From Sanderia malayensis (Eukaryota > Cnidaria > Scyphozoa > Semaeostomeae > Pelagiidae): a DNA stretch of 64,000 nucleotides. The notes under the pieces were generated by a model, which searched no databases, had not been told where the DNA came from, and saw only the letters and a list, made by a program, of their open reading frames with translations. The position numbers and the translations under genes are program-made. Location of the stretch: contig RQOL01000775.1 of NCBI GenBank assembly GCA_013076295.1, forward strand, positions 1 through 64,000, given 5' to 3'. This document shows positions 44,301 to 53,628 of this stretch, in pieces (position 1 is the first letter of the stretch; each line of letters begins with the position of its first letter).

Positions 44301-47300
44301 ATAACTTGATAAAATACGGCAGATTTGATTTGGAGCGGCAGACCGCATTTGGAGCGACACGTCCAGTCGCATTATGCGACCTGGAGCGACGTGGAATTAA
44401 AAACGCCGAACTCTTCATGTGCCGAGCTCAATGTATAAATTATAAAGCAATTAACATGATATATTTGTCGTCTCAAACTAGGCGGAGCTTGCGCAGTTAG
44501 CAATTTGGTCTCTTCCCCCGACCTCCGACAAAATACTTCTATGATAATTGACAAAATATGATTTGTTTTTCACGGGTTTTTTCGACATTGAAGTTGTAAT
44601 GGGTTGTTCTTGTATGTTTCAAAACAAGATGAATCTATGTACAACGTGCACAATTAAAATCAAATACAAATGCATTGATTGTGGGGGTATCCACTTGTAA
44701 TAGTTTTACAATTTCGAAAACAAATGAAGCCGTGGGTGGGTGGGTTGCTGGCCTATCTGTTGGCTAATGTTATGATTGTAGCATGCTTTTATCTGAAAAG
44801 TGATCCATGTTTTTTGGACGAACAATAACATGGCATCCATCAAACAAGTTTTTATGTGCAAAATTAATGCAATAGACTTGCACCCCCAATTCCAAGCCTT
44901 TTGCTACAATTTTTTTAAGAAAGATGGATAAATAAAAAGATACATAAATTTGTGCAAATAAAACCAGATTCTGGGTCATGCAAGAAGCGATTAACGACAA
45001 GCAGGGAGAGCTTGACCATCACAAACATGCTTTTGAGCAAAATTAAGACCAGGGATACATAAAGACATTTCCAAAATAGGAAAACCAAATCACTCACGAA
45101 AAAGTGGATGGAGTAATCTTTCGTGTATACCCTGCTTCAAATTTTATCATATCGGGGGGACGCCGGGCCGCGCTCGTGCAAGACTTCCAGCGGACGTGCA
45201 GGGAGAAAGGTTGTGTTTCGGAAACACTGTAACGCCTTTTGAATTGCTTGCATGAAATAATGACACAACCTGTCAAGCTTCACCACTCTGAGGAAAAACG
45301 ATATTTTAAAACGATTTCAAACACAGAAAACTGAGAAAAATGTAAATATAAATTCTAACAATTTGAAGGCCTTCTTCGACTGCATTTAAAAAAATGTTTT
45401 CCCCGCATTACAACACAGTTTTCGTGCATTATTTTCATAAACTAGCTGTTAACACTATTAAAGTGAGTGCTGCTTTGATGTAAAACCAATAGTTGGAAAT
45501 AAGGGCCTGTTCATGTAAGGTGGGCTTATTTTCAGTTTGCATTCACATGGGCATTTTATCCCACCTGGGTGGGCCAGTCTCGCTTTGAAACTGAGAACAA
45601 TTCGTCATTACTCGTGGCGCCAATTTGAAAATAATTCTTCCATTTTATAATTTCTTACCTTGCTAGTCAGTCATATAAGTATTATAAATCTTGAATTAAA
45701 AACAAAAACTTGTTATTACAAACACAGTAACACAGCAGATTCACGCTTGCGCATTATTGACATTTCATTCCACCTCATCGGGCTGACCCACTAAATCATG
45801 TTCACATGGGAAATTTTCATCTCACTCAGGTGGGATAGCTCACCTCCATATTAACGCAAAAATATTTTCATATACAAATCACTGTTTCAACGGGATCTCG
45901 CCTCATGTGAAAATACCCTAAAGCGTCTATCAATTGATTAAACTGATTGTTTTCAAATAAGGGCCTGACAAAAATTATGGAGAGGGGAGGGAACGTTTAG
46001 CATGCTTAAAAGCCTAAATACCTATATTTGATGTGATTGAATGTTGCCATTTGTCTTTGACATTTGTTAGTGACACTCACTTTGCTTATAAGTGTGATAA
46101 AAAGAGTAAATTCTTTGTTGATGTGACATCATAATAAAAACAAAACAAGAACAAATCACAGAAATAAATGTAGAAAACCCCAGATAAAAAACACTAATTT
46201 AAATGCACATAACCATCAAAAATTTGAAATCTGAAGCCAGTTTCTCTGGATCGGGATTACTTTAATACCCCCTGCTAAAAAAAAAAATAAAATGCATAAT
46301 TATACTAATCATGATACAACAGTTCTCTTTGGTGAAATAACTTTGCTGTAACTGTGGCTTTGAGGAGCTTCCCACTGGCTACACTGCAGAATGGGGCAAT
46401 TTTCATTGATATCCTAGGTACACAAAAAATTGCAAAAACCCAAGTGTCAAGGGTAGAATATTTTGTCATTTTCTCTCAAGTGCAATTTTCAAGTTTTAAA
46501 ATGTTAAGATGTGTAAAAAGAGACTTGGTCTGCCAAAAAAAGTGGGGTTAATAACATAGGTATCCCTGGAAATTTACTATTGGTGAACTTTAAATATATA
46601 TATTGGGTGTGCCTGTGACACACTCTAAAAACTTCCCATTTGGAGTTTTCATTTCGACCAAAGCTAAACTTTATTTATGCTTGGACTTACTCATTACAAT
46701 CCTGTTTCCTGTGTGGCTTTGTTCTAAAAACAGTCCAATTTTCTGAAACCTTGAAGTTGGATGTAAAACAAAACACTTAATATTAATGTGGAGCAGACTT
46801 GATTCCAAAAATGTTACAATGACTGTGTTCTGTGTGCAGGGAAAACTATGGAAACTTAAACTTATTAATAACCAATGTGAAATGAAATTATTAACTGCAA
46901 CAAAAACAAAAGGTGGCAGAAGAACTAATTGCTGCAAAAACACGAGGGATTATATTCTGTGAGTTGTGAGTTGTCAGTTGCAAGTTGGTACTGTGGCATA
47001 CAATTGCAAGCATTTCAACTCAAAATATAATCCTTACATCTAATTACAGGAAAGGAAGTTAAAATAGCAAGGGTTAAGCTATTCGAGCTTCCAGGATGCT
47101 TGAAAGAGAATATCTTTAATTATAAGTCTTCAATATCTTTAATTTTTAAAATATATAGAAATTTGATATAAGTATAGACAACTGACAGCTCGCAACTTGC
47201 AACTGACAACTGGCAACTCGAGACTTATCCTACCTCAAAAATAGCTTCAGAGAAAGCAAGAACAGAAAAGGAAGAAGGCTTACTCAAAACGCAAAAGGCT

Positions 47301-50174
47301 GCATGCAGTTTAAACAAAGATTCTACCATTGTGTTGAAGCTGTTTGGTTGCATAATGAAGCTTGTACTCGAGGAAGAACTCCTAACAATTCATATTGAAT
47401 GCATGCATTTTGAACACATAATTCAATGAAATTCACTTTATCAGAGGCACTAAAATTCACTTTTTTTTAAACACTGAAATTGAAAACCCGGGAATTACGT
47501 TTCGTCAAGAAAGGATTTTGCCGTGTTAGGCCAAGCAATGCCAATGTGGATAGGAAAATATTTTGAATGAACCGATAAAATTCTGAAAAAGATGCTTAAA
47601 TAATTGCAGATACTTGCCAGGAAACATTGTGTTGTTTTTCAGAATTCCAAATGAAATTAACATGACTCAGATAGAAGTTATCACCTTGTTGGGCAAATGG
47701 ACTCTTGAGGTTGGGTGATAGGTCTTGCAGGAGTTGGCAAAAACGCCCACAAAGGTCCCATAATCCAAGTTGGGCAAAACGGTTGTTGGGCGAAATCATG
47801 GTTGGGCAAAACGACCTGTTACCCTCAAATCTGCTTTGTGTTTTATACATTTTTGAATCTGGGGACACATTTTGGGGGTAATGGGGACTCATTGTTCCAA
47901 GTGCACAAAGTCTTAGAGAAGTGAATTGAATTTTCAATCTATAATGCCCTGAAGTTGAGACCTACACAGGTGCTGGGACATTCCATATTCAGGAAAAGAA
48001 TACTCCATATGCATCTTTGTCCAATTTATAAATTTAAAAAATCCAGGAAACAAAACACACTACAGCATAGCATTTAGGAGTGAAACCTTCAATCATTTTT
48101 CTGCATACTTTAGGGGCAGAATCTATCATCACTCCAGGATCCCACCATTTTCTTTTTCCTGCTCCTCACATCACATCAACCGTCTCCTAGTCCCACATTG
48201 GTCGAAAAACACAAGAACACAGCAAAAATATGCACTTCAAGGTCAAAGCAATCACATTTTACCACAAATTTGGATTAGCGGATTTTATTAAATTGACTAA
48301 CAATGTAGATGTCTGAACAGAAGAGGATAGGGAATAAATATATCAATAGTTGTTATATTCAGTCAATAATTAGAGGAGTGTTTGCATTTAAGATGAATCT
48401 TTTGTCTGTGATTTCATTTTTGAAAGGTTCAGGCAAAGAGTTCTTATTTTTCTTTTCCAACCCCAGCAACACAGCTGCATACTTTTCCAATTCTTGTCGT
48501 GACCATTTCCTTTCCCATTTTCAGAAAATATATGGAATGAATGTGCCATTTCATGTATGACTGTGCAAAGAACTTTACTATAGTTGACAATCATTATGAA
48601 ACAACTATTTATTTCTGACAATGATATTGTCACACTGCACATGTCTAACATTCCATAAATAGTATTCCATAACATCTCGGTATTCATTCCTGCTCATGCA
48701 TTCAATATGAATTGTCAGGAGTTCTTCCTCGAGTACAAGCTTCATTATGCAACCAAACAGCTTCAACACAATGGTAGAATCTTTGTTTAAACTGCATGCA
48801 GCCTTTTGCGTTTTGAGTAAGCCTTCTTCCTTTTCTGTTCTTGCTTTCTCTGAAGCTATTTTTGAGGTAGGATAAGTCTCGAGTTGCCAGTTGTCAGTTG
48901 CAAGTTGCGAGCTGTCAGTTGTCTATATCTTATATCAAATTTCTATATATTTTATAAAATTAAAGATATTGAAGACTTATAATTAAAGATATTCTCTTTC
49001 AAGCATCCTGGAAGCTCAAATAGCTTAACCCTTGCTATTTTAACTTCCTTTCCTGTAATTAGATGTAAGGATTATATTTTGAGCTGAAATGCTTGCAATT
49101 GTATGCCACAGTACCAACTTGCAACTGACAACTCACAACTCACAGAATATAATCCCTCGTGTTTTTGCAGCAATTAGTTCTTCTGCCGCCTTTTGTTTTT
49201 GTTGCAGTTAATAATTTCATTTCACATTGGTTATTAATAAGTTTAGGTTTCCATAGTTTTCCCTGCACACAGAACACAGTCATTGTAACATTTTTGGAAT
49301 CAAGTCTGCTCCACATTAATATTAAGTGTTTTGTTTTACATCCAACTTCAAGGTTTCATTGAATTATGAATCTGATATTATGTGAAACATCATAAAAATT
49401 TTCAAAGTTGGGCAAAATATCTATAACAGTTGGGCAAAAACATTTAAAGCGGTTGGCCGAATCGTCTTTAGAGGATGGGCGAAACGATGGTTGGGCAAAA
49501 TGACGGTTGGGCAAATGATCTCGAAATTGATTTGAGATCAGCACCACAGAATCGCCCTACCCTGTGATTTACAGCAAAATCCAAAGACCTTGCTTATTTA
49601 TTAGGAGTTTTTGCCCCAAATAAATCCCCAGAATTAGACCTCATTTCAACTGACTTCAAATTCGGACTCTGTACCCCAAATTTACCCCCACCCCACCAAG
49701 TGATTCATTGTTGACTAATTCTATTCTTTCTGTTATTTTGACTTAGGCCGTATATGTAAGGTCCCTATTTGCCAGGACGTATTATATGTAAGGCCCGCAT
49801 ATGTAAGAAAATGAACCACCCTCGCTCGAGTAAGATGGTGAAATGCTTTTCTGCTGAAATTTGCTCCTAAATCCTTTCTTTTACGCATTCCTCGCCAATT
49901 CGGTAAATTGACGTCTTCGTAAACAACTCTAAGATATTCCTCGTTCTACCAGCCCAAACAAATGAAAAACAACGCCAGTAAAAAGGTGTCAGTTATATTT
50001 GTTTTTATTTCGTTCTGGGAGAGTGGGCCTAACAAAGTGAGAGAGGAAGAGACTCACCATTTCAACACCAACATGGTCATCGATACCAAGCTCAGCAAGT
50101 TCACTCTGTTCCCTCGCAAGAAATTCAGCAGCCGGATCTTCACCAGAAGGGAAATCGTCAACTTTAAAATCCAT
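38134..50174 (-). CDS. Clathrin light chain (five exons, minus strand)
   Basis: The product binds the clathrin heavy chain hub and regulates coated-pit assembly in endocytosis. Exons read in order: 50174-50058 (MDFKVDDF..., with EDPAAEFLAREQSELAELG, the conserved N-terminal motif), 43945-43867, 43745-43681, 38546-38394 (heavy-chain-binding coiled coil, KELEDWYNRYNEQLDK), and 38305-38134 (WVKVARLCDFNPK, KDVSRMRSILLRLKQEPLIR, stop). Every junction has GT-AG ends and phases agree. The sum is about 194 residues, a little short against usual light chains, so a further small exon may hide in the 6-kb first intron. One extra A in a run in exon two (six against five in the right-arm copy) shifts the frame; I take it as an error or allele difference. 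Introns are full of MITEs and foldback elements. Confidence 0.85.
38394..38546 (-). CDS. Clathrin light chain exon 4 (heavy-chain-binding helix)
   Basis: Acceptor ttcttag, donor AG|gttagt. 153 bases, phase 2 in and phase 2 out. Encodes KWREEKSELLEEMEKGENDE and KARKELEDWYNRYNEQ, the typical charged helix ending in NENR at the splice site. Confidence 0.9.
38547..41214. other. Clathrin light chain intron 3, left part; nothing recognised
   Basis: No gene, RNA gene or repeat identified between exon 4 and the MITE at 41215. Short ORFs on both strands have no family signature. Confidence 0.4.
41215..41503. mobile_element. MITE remnant with repeated cgcgaaagttt motif
   Basis: Starts ccgtatctccgctactttaa just after a TA. 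Contains at least five variants of ttcgcgaaagtttatctcgc in both orientations. The far end (aactttctccccttaag) lacks the expected inverse of the start and runs into the next element, so it is truncated. Confidence 0.6.
41504..41613. mobile_element. Truncated terminal piece of an element W relative
   Basis: The sequence tagcgcccaccctcttttaaccgccccctc and onward parallels 32842-32945 of element W almost base by base (cgcccaccctcttttaaccg, agtgtgaaataag, ggcggttaa). It lacks the ccgtatttcctc tip. Confidence 0.7.
41912..42169 (+). CDS. Small ORF 1 of element V, unidentified
   Basis: Open from just inside the left terminus; the track start at 41930 is not secure. Lysine- and glutamate-rich helical sequence (KILKKLLIDESKCELIENLG, YQKLKEKTWSKLSEDAIYRF). 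Not recognised. May encode a protein with ORF 2 across a frameshift or intron. Confidence 0.4.
   Translation, partial: VKILKKLLIDESKCELIENLGASKTLDKDSMEDVKQYIQMNISSGKENETYVQTRIRLYQKLKEKTWSKLSEDAIYRFTFGNMLP
42236..42577 (+). CDS. Small ORF 2 of element V, basic then acidic
   Basis: About 113 codons. The first half is very basic with a nuclear-localisation-like KRKRRRKNKSNP, and the end is acidic (SDFFSSEDSFDEWLP, stop). ORF 1 ends 66 bases before, in another frame. Function unknown. No transposase motif, so whether element V is autonomous is open. Confidence 0.4.
   Translation: MVYMKAIASNISKQRKRLKKKIKNASDADTEASESEGGCKRKRRRKNKSNPVKSSVFRESLSACHEDRDDEEDGNTSAPVTESQSFASEIDHHSEREVSDFFSSEDSFDEWLP
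43143..43583. mobile_element. 441-bp MITE with CCGTAAATCCTCGAATAAGC ends
   Basis: Inverted ends (ccgtaaatcctcgaataagc and gcttattcgaggatttacgg) with TA on both sides (43141-43142 and 43584-43585). Interior has repeated gggggcttattcgagg units. It lies in the clathrin light chain intron before exon 4. The right-arm copy starts at 63562 and is cut by the window end. Confidence 0.85.
43681..43745 (-). CDS. Clathrin light chain exon 3
   Basis: 65 bases, acceptor catag, donor AA|gtacga, phase 0 in and phase 2 out. Encodes DVPFSPPTATMNLQQQEPES, then L and the first two bases of K. The EPES-L-K-KWREE joint with exon 4 agrees with the family. The same exon is at 63400-63464 in the right arm. Confidence 0.8.
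43867..43945 (-). CDS. Clathrin light chain exon 2, with one-base insertion
   Basis: Acceptor gattgtag, donor AAG|gttgag. 79 bases here against 78 in the right arm (63203-63280). The right arm encodes PGSDLNDSAPQETQETLVNG then FSDELK. In this copy a sixth A in the complementary run shifts the frame and gives a stop within three codons. Confidence 0.7.
43946..45499. other. Clathrin light chain intron 1, left part
   Basis: No gene seen. Contains a small repetitive patch at about 44240-44430: a direct repeat of the ctcttc(tc)atg(c/t)gccga type and inverted gagcgac/gtcgctc words around tcgcattatgcgac, perhaps a MITE. Confidence 0.35.
45500..45922. mobile_element. MITE with AGGGCCTGTTCATGTAAGG ends
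   Basis: The left end agggcctgttcatgtaagg and right end cctcatgtgaaaatacccta are imperfect inverses. The interior carries repeated inverted words cccacctgggtggg and ctcactcaggtgggatag. A relative with the same start (gggcctgttcatatgag) lies at 51535. Confidence 0.6.
46746..49361. mobile_element. Foldback element R, arms about 650 bp
   Basis: 46746-47405 and 48712-49361 are inverted copies (for example ttgaagttggatgtaaaaca and its inverse; caagcttcattatgcaacc). The arms contain the tandem words gcaacttgcaactgacaact. The core has patches of gttgggcaaaacg that also occur outside the right arm (49405-49515). ORFs inside are arm translations with no family signature. Confidence 0.75.
49400..49520. 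repeat. gttgggcaaaa(t/c)g short repeat cluster
   Basis: At least six variants of gttgggcaaaacg within 120 bases; a second cluster is at 47690-47815 inside element R. Possibly the termini of a MITE in which R sits. Confidence 0.5.
50058..50174 (-). CDS. Clathrin light chain exon 1 (start)
   Basis: ATG at 50174; a TTG-initiated reading three codons earlier (50183) is not the start. 39 codons ending GVEM, donor ATG|gtgagt, phase 0. EDPAAEFLAREQSELAELG is the conserved uncoating/auxiliary region near the N-terminus. Upstream are pyrimidine-rich and promoter-like sequences without a TATA box. The right-arm copy is at 56983-57099. Confidence 0.85.
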
Positions 50175-50744
50175 TGTCGCCAAGTGTATGTAGCAGAAAC
50201 CCTAGATATTTCAATAGAATTTGAAAGCTGAAAACTGAGGGAGGTGGGATGGGAGTGAGAGAGATTTAGAGAAGAGAGGAAGGAAAAGTTCAGTTGTTCA
50301 ATGACTTTTCAATCACATCAATCCCGAAGATCTCATTGGCCAATGACTTCAAAAGGGTTTCAAAATCACCCCGGATGCAAATCGCTTAAGATGAAGCGCC
50401 GAGGGCGCTAGGTGACTAATTACCAATAGTGGGGAAGCTTAGCTTGGAGTCATTTGTCTTGAAAATCATGAATTTAATGACAACAACATGAAACTTGGCA
50501 TACATGGAGAGTTTGACAAGCTGAAAAGTATAGGCTTGGAACCCTAACCAAAACTCGAGCCTAAATGCCATTTTTAGACGGAAATACGTGGACCCAGTTC
50601 TCGGTGGGTAAACTATCAATAGAATCCAAATTGTTTGCGTTCAGCACATCATTTCAAAATAAACAGCAATAAATATAATATTTAGGTAATTTAATATGTG
50701 CTGTTGCGGAATATACCCTGCTCTGATTCTTTAGTTCGAACGAA

Positions 50745-50880
50745 ATTAGCGTTTCCTTCCAAAAGCATTGATACCAAGACTGTCTCTTCTGTCTGCTTTT
50801 AGCTCTAACTTATCAACAGCCTCGGCACTAATAAAAGATTGATGGCTTCCTGTGTCGAACAACATAGACAGGGAAATTCT
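50745..50880 (-). pseudogene. BEL/Pao-like aspartic protease scrap
   Basis: The minus-strand frame holds SMLFDTGSHQSFISAEAVDK, with the D-T-G-S catalytic loop and following SFI typical of the DUF1758/Pao protease. It continues to a TAA 44 codons later. It is a short remnant, about 570 bases upstream of the clathrin light chain start codon on the same strand. The right-arm copy is at 56280-56411. Confidence 0.6.
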
Positions 50881-50944
50881 TATAAAAATCTAGCAATCAG
50901 GGTAACCAGAATTCTGTTTTTTGAGACATGTTACTGGGGGTAAG

Positions 50945-53010
50945 TAAGCATATTGCAACTTATCTACAATTAAAATTAAATATAAATCTTCGAAAAACCA
51001 AGCAAAAAACGTATAAGAACTAGGGCCATAAAATGTATACAGAAAAAATATGAACCTTTGAAAATTTTGTAATGACGTCAGTAGAATGGACTAAAGTTCA
51101 AATAATGTACTTTTCAAGTTATTTCGCATTGTAATGACATGTAAAATTAGGCCCATTCACCGTCATCGCTATCAGTACTGCTTTCATCATCGCTAGAATC
51201 GCCAAAAAAGATATAATTATAAGTTTCGTGTCGTTTTCAAATGCAATTTCACTGTTTCAATTGGCCTCCTTTCTTTTTCGCTTTCTACCATCTTTCCCAA
51301 ACAGTGGTAGCTGATTACCCGAAAACATGTTTTGAAGCACTTTTGGTTTTTCGAAGATTTATATTTAATTTTAATTGTAGATAAGTTGCAATATGCTTAC
51401 CTTCATACTGTACAGGCACAACAGATATCTAAGTGTCAGCGCGTAGCCACTTTTCATTATGTTTCTACAGAGCATTACCCTTTTACCGGACTGCAGCCAT
51501 TCCATTAGCTGAAAGTTTGCTCGTCTAAGGGCCTGTTCATATGAGCCCGCTTACCGGGGCAGCTCACTAAGCGAGACAGATGCGAATTCTGTTCCGTCCC
51601 GCCTGCTGGGATAGAAACTGTAACATGATATTTGTCACTTGAAAAATTGACAATGAAGACTCCATTCCGCTTACCGGGGTGTTTCTGGCCCGGTAAGCGG
51701 GATGGAGTGTTCATATGGGAAATTTCCAGCCCGCTTGCCGGGATGTCGGTAGTGCTCCAGTGAGATCTTGCCTAGCGGGCAAGCCCGTTTTCTCTGATTT
51801 AGTTTTTATTTTGGTTGCATAATCTTTCCTTGGTTTTGATGCAGCTTTCTTCTTTTAGTCCATTGTAGCAATTAAGTTCAAAGAATCTTACAACATTTCT
51901 CTCCACATCTTCACTAATAACTTCACATTCTCCAAACCCTTCTAATATTTTAAGGATCGCCAAGCACCTTCTTTAACACTTTTAACACTTTTAACTCTTC
52001 AAGCTTCAGACAAAGATCCTCACCAACGTAATCTACTACTTTTAGGATGTCAACGTATTTATCACTATCTATCTCCATAACCCATGGAAAAATAGCTTAT
52101 ATTTGGCGTAAGCATATACAAGGAGAATAAGTAATAGATAACGTTGGTGAGGATCTTTGTTTGAACCTTCCGCATATACATGTGTAACAGGTTGCGATAC
52201 GACATCGTATCCTTTCGGAGCTGGAAAGTTAAAAGTGTTAAAGAAGGTGTTTGGCGATAACGATATCCTTACATTATTAGAAGGGTTTGGAGAATGTGAA
52301 GTTATTGGTGAAGATATAGAAATGTTGTAGGATTCTTTCAACTAAATTGCTACTGTGGACTAAAAGAAGAAAACTGCATCAAAGCCAGGCTAGGATTATG
52401 CAACTAAAATAAAAACTAAATCATCAATCAGCCTGGCGGCCGACCCAAAATCTTTATAGCAACATATCAGACGATCAAACGTTCGGCTAATGAAAAGGCT
52501 GCAGTGCGGTAAAAGATAATGCTCGGTAGAAACATAATGAACAGTGGTTGGAAGTTGGAGCCCGCTGACACTGAGATATCTGTTGTGCCTGTATGGTATG
52601 AAGGTAAGCATATTGCGACCTATCTACAATTAAAATTAAATATAAATCTTCGAAAAACCAATAGTGCTTCAAAACATGTTTTCGGGTAATCAGCTACCAC
52701 TGTTTGGGAAAGATGGTAGAAAGCGAAAAAGAAAGGAGGCCAATTGAAACAACAAAATTGCATTTGAAAACGACACGGAACTTAATTATATCTTTTTTGG
52801 CGATTCTAGCGATTATGAAAGCAGTACTGATAGCGATGACCGTGAATGGGCCTAATTTGACATGTCATTACAATGCGAAATAACTGAAAAAGTACATCAT
52901 TTGAACTTTAGTCCATTCTACTGACGTCATTAAAAATATTCAAAAGTTCATGTTTTTTCCGTATAGATTTTATGGCCCTAGTTCTTATACGTTTTTTGCT
53001 TGGTTTAAAA
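50945..53010. mobile_element. Foldback element U, arms up to about 1 kb
   Basis: The left part (50990-51430, 51840-52060) is mirrored by 52180-52380 and 52590-53010, with the axis near 52115. The arms differ by small indels and by a nested MITE (51535-51795) in one arm only. In each arm a phrase resembling gtaagcatattgc...aaccaatag (about 60 bases) could be a short intron before LQNMFSGNQLPLFGKDGRKR. An acidic ending GDSSDDESSTDSDDGEWA occurs nearby. No known family. Confidence 0.65.
51535..51795. mobile_element. MITE nested in element U
   Basis: Starts agggcctgttcatatgagcc and ends near gcctagcgggcaagcccgtt. Repeated inverted cccgcttaccgggg words. It is present in only one arm of element U, so it entered after U's arms existed, but in both arms of the megapalindrome. 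Confidence 0.6.
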
Positions 53011-53218
53011 TGCTCTTTCGATTGATATTAATTTTGCGGAAGTTTTATTTCAGAAGTTGTGGAAAAAATAGAAAGGAGAGCATATCTTGTCTAAATAAAA
53101 ACAGTAAAAATTCTCAAGGGAATATTATTGAAAGTTTTTGCTCAGATTCAGACTTAGTTCAAACCGCCAATTCGAATGATTTGTTGAAAGTTCTTCTGAC
53201 GCAACAAGTTCTTGTGAT

Positions 53219-53528
53219 GTGGATGCAATTCGAATTCTTCCTGAGCCCAATCTTGTTCGTGACATCAAATATAAATGGGGTGAAGTAGATAATCATGTAT
53301 TTGAAGAAGATCTTCATGCTGTGTATGAAGAAGTGGTTTTCTGGAGAAAGAACTTGTTCTTATTGCCGACGGATAAAGCTGGTAAGCGTTATATTGAAGA
53401 AACAACTAGACTTTTAAATGCTTGGGAACAAGATACTCCACTTAAGTCGATCGCCTTTAAGGCTATAATGGTGATGCCCAATCTCCTTCTTCAGAAGCCT
53501 TCGAAACATAGTAAATCTAAAAGATCAC
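53219..53528 (+). CDS. N-terminal region of a retroelement-type protein, cut by the gap
   Basis: About 103 codons to the N run (ends KHSKSKRS). Conserved-looking segments: EEVVFWRKNLFLLPTDKAGK, LNAWEQDTPLKSIAFKA, MPNLLLQKPSKHSKSK. From memory, a block of this kind precedes reverse transcriptase in many cnidarian non-LTR proteins. No RT motif is visible because the sequence ends in Ns. A frameshift near 53200 separates it from possible upstream protein. It is mirrored exactly at 53629-53938 (minus). Confidence 0.45.
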
Positions 53529-53628
53529 NNNNNNNNNNNNNNNNNNNNNNNNNNNNNNNNNNNNNNNNNNNNNNNNNNNNNNNNNNNNNNNNNNNNNNNN
53601 NNNNNNNNNNNNNNNNNNNNNNNNNNNN
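53529..53628. other. Assembly gap of exactly 100 N
   Basis: The arms end symmetrically at gatcac and gtgatc. A round 100 N is a conventional placeholder of unknown true length. Confidence 0.99.

Larger units (their letters stand above)
43143..53528. repeat. Left arm of the megapalindrome
   Basis: Every feature from the MITE at 43143 to the 100-N gap recurs in reverse order and orientation at 53629-64000. Arm positions sum to about 107157, drifting by a few bases. Differences that I noticed are mainly one-base homopolymer length changes, e.g. six against five A/T in clathrin exon 2, and cc against ccc near 44387/62771. The arm could extend further left, because the right arm is cut by the window. 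Confidence 0.9.

Noticed and set aside
46671..46943. ORF starting MFLQQLVLLPPF, present four times
   Set aside because: It occurs because the arms of foldback R are duplicated again by the megapalindrome; not conserved as a protein.
48388..48687. 99-codon ORF in clathrin intron 1, mirrored at 58470
   Set aside because: No motif and no splice context linking it to the clathrin gene; considered as a missing exon but the sequence does not fit the family.
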